From contig JAAYAP010000042.1 of the NCBI GenBank assembly GCA_012719315.1, positions 1-24,755 of the forward strand: a DNA stretch of 24,755 nt, written 5' to 3'. Position 1 is the first letter of the stretch. Each line of letters opens with the position of its first letter. This DNA is from Methanobacteriota archaeon (GTDB lineage Archaea; Thermoplasmatota; Thermoplasmata; Methanomassiliicoccales; Methanomethylophilaceae). Under the pieces are notes generated by a model. That model was given only the letters and a program-made list of their open reading frames with translations, did no database searches and was not told where the DNA came from. Position numbers and translations under genes: made by a program. Positions 20,880-24,755 of the stretch are shown here, piece by piece.

Positions 20880-23126
20880 ATGGCGAAGATCTGCATAAAC
20901 ATCGCATGGCCGTACGCGAACGGTCCCATACACCTAGGTCACGTGGCGGGATCGCTGCTCCCTCCGGACATATTCGGCAGGTACAACCGGCTCAAGGGCA
21001 ACCGGGTGCTGGTGGTCGGTGGCTCCGACCAGTACGGCACCCCGATAACCGTGACGGCCGAGCGCGAGGGCGTGAGCCCGGAGGTCATCGCCGAGAGGTA
21101 CCACGCGATCAACAAGAAGGCGATCGAGGATCTGAGCATCGAGTACTCGCTGTACAGCAAGACCCACTGCGACACCCACACCGAGGTCGTCCAGGGCATC
21201 TTCGCGGATCTGCTGGATAAAGGCCACCTGTACGTCAAAGAGACGCCTCAGTACCATTGCGCCGAGTGCGCCCGTTTCCTCCCCGACCGCTACGTGGAAG
21301 GGAAGTGCCCCGTATGCGGCGCCGAGGATGTGCGCAGCGACCAATGCGACGGCTGCGGCACCACCTTCGAACCCGGCGACCTCGTCGACCCGCGCTGCAT
21401 CCACTGCGGCAGCCGGCCCGAGGTCAAACCCTCCGAGCAGTTCTTCCTCAGGCTCAGCGCCTTCGAGGACAGGCTGCTGGAGTTCATCGACGGCAAGGAC
21501 CACTGGAGGTCCAACGTCAACACCTTCACCGCCAACTGGCTCAAGGACGGCCTCAAGGACCGTGCGATCACCAGGGACATGTCCTGGGGGGTCCCGATCC
21601 CCGTCGAGGGATGGGAAGACAAGGTCATCTACGTCTGGTTCGAAGCCGTCATCGGCTATCTGAGCGCATCCGTGGAGTACTCGCGGATCGTCGGGGAACC
21701 GGAGCTGTGGAAGGAATTCTGGATGGATCCCGAGGTGAAGCACTACTACTTCATCGGCAAGGACAACATACCGTTCCATTCGATCATCTGGCCGGCGATG
21801 CTGATGGGGATCGGGGGATTGAACCTGCCGTACGACATCCCCGCCAACGAGTACCTGATGTTCAGGGGCGGCAAGCTCTCCAAGAGCAGGGGCGGTGCGA
21901 TCGACGTGCCGTCCGTGCTCAAGGAGCACGATGTCGATGCGGTGAGGTACTACCTCTCGATCAACATGCCGGACACCCACGATGCCGATTTCTCCTGGGA
22001 TGATTTCCGCACCAAGGTCAACTCCGAGCTGGTGGCCGCGCTCGGCAATTACTACCACCGGTGCCTGAGCTTCACCCACAAGAACTTCGGAGCGGTGCCG
22101 GAGGCGGACGGAGAGGGTTCGCCCGAGGTGACGGCCGCCATCCAGGAGGCGTTCGAGGAATACGACGCCTGCCTCTCGGGATGCGATTTCAAGAAGGCGC
22201 TGAAAGCGGTGATGGAATTGTCACGCTTCGGCAACAGGCATTTCGACGCGGCCAAGCCCTGGGCGCTCGTCAAGACCGACAAGGCCGCCTGCGGACACGC
22301 CCTCAACGACCTGCTGAGGATCGTCAAGGCGCTCTGCATCATGGCCTGGCCGTTCATGCCCTCCTCCTCGGAGAGGATCTGGGGCTTCATGGGGTTCGAG
22401 ACCTCCCTGGAGCAGGCGGGGTTCGACATCGATGCGCCGCTGCCGACCGGCCAGACGCTGAAGGAGCCGGTCCCGGTCTACAGGAAGGTCGAGATCGCCG
22501 AGGCGAAGGACGAGCCCGTCGCACCCGAAGCGGCCGCCGACGCGGAACCCGAGGGGCCCTTCGCCGACTTCAGGAAGCTGGACATCCGCGTGGGGCGGAT
22601 CGTCAGCGTCGACGACCATCCGGATGCGGATAAACTCTACCTGTTGAAAGTCGACATCGGTGAGGAGGAGCCCAGGCAGATCGTCGCCGGCCTCAAGGCG
22701 TACTACCCGCCGGAGGAGATGCGGGACCGGACGGTCCTCGTCGTCGCCAACCTCAAACCGGCGAAACTCCGCGGAATCAAATCCACCGGCATGCTGCTGG
22801 CCGCCGACGACGAGGAGCTCGGAGGGGAGACGGTGCTGCTGCTCGGGCCGTCGGCGGAGATGCCGCCGGGGACCGGGTTCGACTGCGGGCTCGGCGCATC
22901 GACCGCGAAGGCGGATTACAAGGATTTCCAGAAGGTCAGGATGATCGTCTCGGGAGTCCGGGACGGCCGGCCCACGGCCGCCGGCGCCGACGCGCCGCTG
23001 CCCCCCGGGGTGCCCGAGCATATCATCATGGTCGTCGGGGACGGCGGCGCAGTCCCGCTCGGCGACGGCCGGACGTGCGTGGCGACGGTCGAGCGTGCCA
23101 TGCCCGACGGAGCAGGTGTGAGATGA
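20880..23126 (+). CDS. metG: Methionyl-tRNA synthetase with C-terminal tRNA-binding domain
   Basis: The 748-residue class I synthetase charges tRNA-Met in the cytoplasm. It has HLGH (18-21, the HIGH motif), a four-knuckle zinc region with Cys127/130, 143/146, 156/159 and 173/176, KLSKS (332-336, the KMSKS motif), an anticodon-binding helical domain to about 525, an Ala/Glu linker, and an EMAP/Trbp111-type OB fold (561-668: FADFRKLDIRVGRIVSV, IVAGLKAYY, VVANLKPAKLRGIKSTGMLLA). About 80 further residues (669-748) extend past the OB fold and are not usual. I prefer ATG 20880 to 20862 because MAKICINIAWPYANG matches the family start and the TATA box would put the transcript start after 20862. The stop overlaps the PHP gene start by ATGA. 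Confidence 0.96.
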   Translation: MAKICINIAWPYANGPIHLGHVAGSLLPPDIFGRYNRLKGNRVLVVGGSDQYGTPITVTAEREGVSPEVIAERYHAINKKAIEDLSIEYSLYSKTHCDTHTEVVQGIFADLLDKGHLYVKETPQYHCAECARFLPDRYVEGKCPVCGAEDVRSDQCDGCGTTFEPGDLVDPRCIHCGSRPEVKPSEQFFLRLSAFEDRLLEFIDGKDHWRSNVNTFTANWLKDGLKDRAITRDMSWGVPIPVEGWEDKVIYVWFEAVIGYLSASVEYSRIVGEPELWKEFWMDPEVKHYYFIGKDNIPFHSIIWPAMLMGIGGLNLPYDIPANEYLMFRGGKLSKSRGGAIDVPSVLKEHDVDAVRYYLSINMPDTHDADFSWDDFRTKVNSELVAALGNYYHRCLSFTHKNFGAVPEADGEGSPEVTAAIQEAFEEYDACLSGCDFKKALKAVMELSRFGNRHFDAAKPWALVKTDKAACGHALNDLLRIVKALCIMAWPFMPSSSERIWGFMGFETSLEQAGFDIDAPLPTGQTLKEPVPVYRKVEIAEAKDEPVAPEAAADAEPEGPFADFRKLDIRVGRIVSVDDHPDADKLYLLKVDIGEEEPRQIVAGLKAYYPPEEMRDRTVLVVANLKPAKLRGIKSTGMLLAADDEELGGETVLLLGPSAEMPPGTGFDCGLGASTAKADYKDFQKVRMIVSGVRDGRPTAAGADAPLPPGVPEHIIMVVGDGGAVPLGDGRTCVATVERAMPDGAGVR

Positions 23127-23779
23127 GAGCCGACCTCCACGTGCATTCGAATTACTCGAACGACGGCAAACCGTCGCCGCAGGAGATCGTCGACCGGGCT
23201 GTGGAACTGGGGTTGGGCTGCGTTGCCATCACCGATCACAACAGCTTCGAAGCCTACTTCGACGTCAAAGACAACGGCAGGGTCATCATCGTCCCCGCGG
23301 AGGAGGTCTCCTCGGCCGAGGGGCACATCCTCGCCTACGGCATCGACCGGGAGATACCCCGGGGTCTGAGCATCGAGGACACGATCGCGGCCATACGCGA
23401 GGCGGGAGGCTACGCCTTCGCCGCGCATCCGTACAGGTGGTGGTCGGGACTCGGCGAGAAGAACACCGTCGAACATGATTTCGACGGCATCGAGGCCAGG
23501 AACGCCAGATCGGTCCCTGCCGCCAACCGGCGGTCGGAACGGCTGGCGGCCAGGATCGGCAAGCCGATCTCCGCCGGCAGCGATGCGCACAGCCTCGCGC
23601 GGATCGGCACCGGTTATGTGGAATTCCCCGACGGCCTCGAGACCTGGCAGGAGGTGGTCCGCCATCTGATGGAGGGCGACGTCCGGGTCGGGAGCAAGAG
23701 CAGGACCAGGGTCACGACCCTCAAATACGGGACCAATTCCATCATCAGGTGGATGTTGCGCGGATTCAAACGGATGTGA
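23123..23779 (+). CDS. PHP-domain metal-dependent phosphoesterase
   Basis: The 218-residue protein consists of a single PHP domain with all metal motifs: DLHVHSNYSNDG (4-15), AITDHNSF (35-42), VPAEEVSS (57-64), AAHPYRWW (100-107) and GSDAHS (152-157). It is of the short type that hydrolyses small phosphoesters such as 3',5'-nucleoside bisphosphates, oligonucleotides or AMP derivatives; the exact substrate is unknown. Its ATG at 23123 overlaps the metG stop (ATGA), so it is translationally coupled to methionyl-tRNA synthetase. The longer frame from 23075 is rejected because it runs within metG. Confidence 0.88.
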   Translation: MRADLHVHSNYSNDGKPSPQEIVDRAVELGLGCVAITDHNSFEAYFDVKDNGRVIIVPAEEVSSAEGHILAYGIDREIPRGLSIEDTIAAIREAGGYAFAAHPYRWWSGLGEKNTVEHDFDGIEARNARSVPAANRRSERLAARIGKPISAGSDAHSLARIGTGYVEFPDGLETWQEVVRHLMEGDVRVGSKSRTRVTTLKYGTNSIIRWMLRGFKRM

Positions 23780-23792
23780 CCGTTTCCGCGGT

Positions 23793-24755
23793 TCACACGA
23801 GGAAATAATCGTAGCACTTGTATCCGATCTGACCGGAATACGGGTCCCCGTTCGCATCGAAGCCCATCACGCCCACAGGCACGAGCATGCTCGAAGCGGC
23901 GTCCCCGACAAAGTACAACCGGCCGCCGATCTCGCTGTACACGATCTCGCTGGAAGCAGGGTTGTAGTACGGGGTCCTGTATGAATCGAGCGCGACGGCG
24001 ACGGCCACATGGTTGGGGACGACCACGACGGCGGTCCTGTATCCGCAGGACTTGAAGATCGCCGCGGCCAGTATGGCCAGGTCCTCGCAGTCCCCCAGTC
24101 CCAGGAAGATGGTCTCCAACGGGTATGCGAAGTAATCCCTCTCGCCGTAGAGCACATAGTCGCCTATAGACAGCAGGCAATCCGCGTTCATGCACACTGA
24201 CGGGTATTGGAAGCAGCTCTGCACGAAAGCGAGCACGAAATCGGCGAAACCCTGTCCGTCCGTCAGTGCCTCGGCATCATAGGCATCGTGATAGAGGGCC
24301 TTGAGTTGATCCGAGATCTGCACGGTCACATCGTCCTCGGCGACGAAGTTGATGACGTTGGTAACACCGTCCTCGCATCCGACATCCCTCTCGATCCCGT
24401 CATAACGGTAGTGCTCGAAATCCTCCAAGGTGTACGATACGGACAGCTCGTAGGCCTTCCCCTGGTAGGTCCACGAGCAGACGTTGGTCAGCGAGCCGTC
24501 CAATCTGAAACCGCCCTCGTAGACCGCGGGTTCCGAAACACCCGCCGCCTCCCTGCTCTCATAGCAGTCGACCTTCACCTGGTAGTTCCCCGCATGATAC
24601 ACCCGCCAGGTGATGTACGGTCTGTCGGTCTGCACGGCGTGTCCGACGGAAGCGGCTTCCTCATAGCTCATGCCGCCATCGCATATCGGGCAATGCTCGA
24701 GGTATTCGGCGATCATCTCTGATTTGGTGGAGTACACGGTACCGTATTCGGAGAA
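23793..24755 (-). CDS. Transglutaminase-like (papain-fold) protein, 5' end outside window
   Basis: The frame is open from the window edge (24755) to TGA at 23793, giving at least 321 residues. A GTG at 24735-24737 is in frame but has no support as start. The C-terminal half holds a transglutaminase-like core: YPLETIFLGLGDCEDLAIL with the nucleophile Cys217 (numbered from the GTG) and VPNHVAVAVAL with His243, followed by YYNPASSEIVYSEI, where the third catalytic residue would lie. The N-terminal half is beta-rich and Tyr/Asp-rich with a CPIC motif, suggesting an extracellular or envelope role, but no signal peptide is visible because the 5' end is missing. Such archaeal proteins are usually proteases or peptidase-like domains of unknown substrate. 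It is convergent with the PHP gene, 13 bases apart. Confidence 0.75.
   Translation of the reverse strand, partial: FSEYGTVYSTKSEMIAEYLEHCPICDGGMSYEEAASVGHAVQTDRPYITWRVYHAGNYQVKVDCYESREAAGVSEPAVYEGGFRLDGSLTNVCSWTYQGKAYELSVSYTLEDFEHYRYDGIERDVGCEDGVTNVINFVAEDDVTVQISDQLKALYHDAYDAEALTDGQGFADFVLAFVQSCFQYPSVCMNADCLLSIGDYVLYGERDYFAYPLETIFLGLGDCEDLAILAAAIFKSCGYRTAVVVVPNHVAVAVALDSYRTPYYNPASSEIVYSEIGGRLYFVGDAASSMLVPVGVMGFDANGDPYSGQIGYKCYDYFLV

Noticed and set aside
20934..22079. Minus-strand ORF of about 380 codons opposite metG
   Set aside because: Mirror of the MetRS coding sequence, low-complexity hydrophilic translation, no promoter.
1..24755. CRISPR array, insertion sequence or prophage
   Set aside because: No regularly spaced repeats, transposase, integrase or terminal inverted repeats seen on either strand.

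Overview
The window (about 60% GC outside one AT-rich spacer) comes from an archaeon, most likely a Thermoplasmata methanogen of the Methanomassiliicoccales type. Evidence: an archaeal ABCE1/Rli1 with two N-terminal Fe-S clusters, a four-knuckle archaeal MetRS, TATA boxes 25-30 nt upstream of many start codons (often leaderless), and a corrinoid adenosyltransferase. All 27 gene ends I can read use TGA. The only in-frame TAG lies inside a CDF metal transporter whose recognisable C-terminal domain continues past it, as expected of a lineage that decodes amber as pyrrolysine. No pyl or methanogenesis genes are in the window, so the order-level assignment is an inference.

Layout. 1-1534: 3' end of an unknown gene, then an egghead-like GT2 membrane glycosyltransferase. 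1617-3544 (minus): a small two-TM protein and an APC amino acid permease broken by an in-frame TAA. 3545-3928: AT-rich divergent promoter region with palindromes in front of ferritin (3929-4423). 4517-5971 (minus): DHA2 exporter. 6151-6684: triple zinc-ribbon/HTH protein. 6723-7283 (minus): prephenate-dehydratase-like protein with altered motifs. 7357-10074: a duplicated Cys-rich protein, a DUF5685-like protein (minus), an 11-Cys small protein and a radical SAM/SPASM enzyme, which look like a peptide-modification (RiPP-like) locus. 10055-14390 (minus): a sulfur/tRNA/cobalamin cluster of cobA-type adenosyltransferase, cysK, TatD hydrolase and TcdA-like enzyme, then metA and RidA from their own promoter; several of these genes overlap. 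14461-17602 (plus): second DHA2 MFS transporter, the amber-interrupted CDF transporter, and an unknown protein. 17583-20721 (minus): ABCE1, a PHP-domain protein with a C-terminal membrane segment, and a CutA/NIF3-insert-like protein overlapping its end. 20880-23779 (plus): metG overlapping a PHP phosphoesterase by ATGA. 23793-24755 (minus): transglutaminase-like protein running off the window.

Most promising points: (i) the amber codon in the CDF transporter with homologous, Cys-rich sequence downstream; (ii) the Cys-rich peptide / radical SAM / DUF5685 locus; (iii) the single TAA that splits the permease at a position where relatives are expected to carry Tyr; (iv) the palindromes at the ferritin promoter. 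CysK, MetA (with the acetyl-CoA-type Glu111) and MetRS point to cysteine and methionine supply as a theme of the right half, but no single pathway unites the window.
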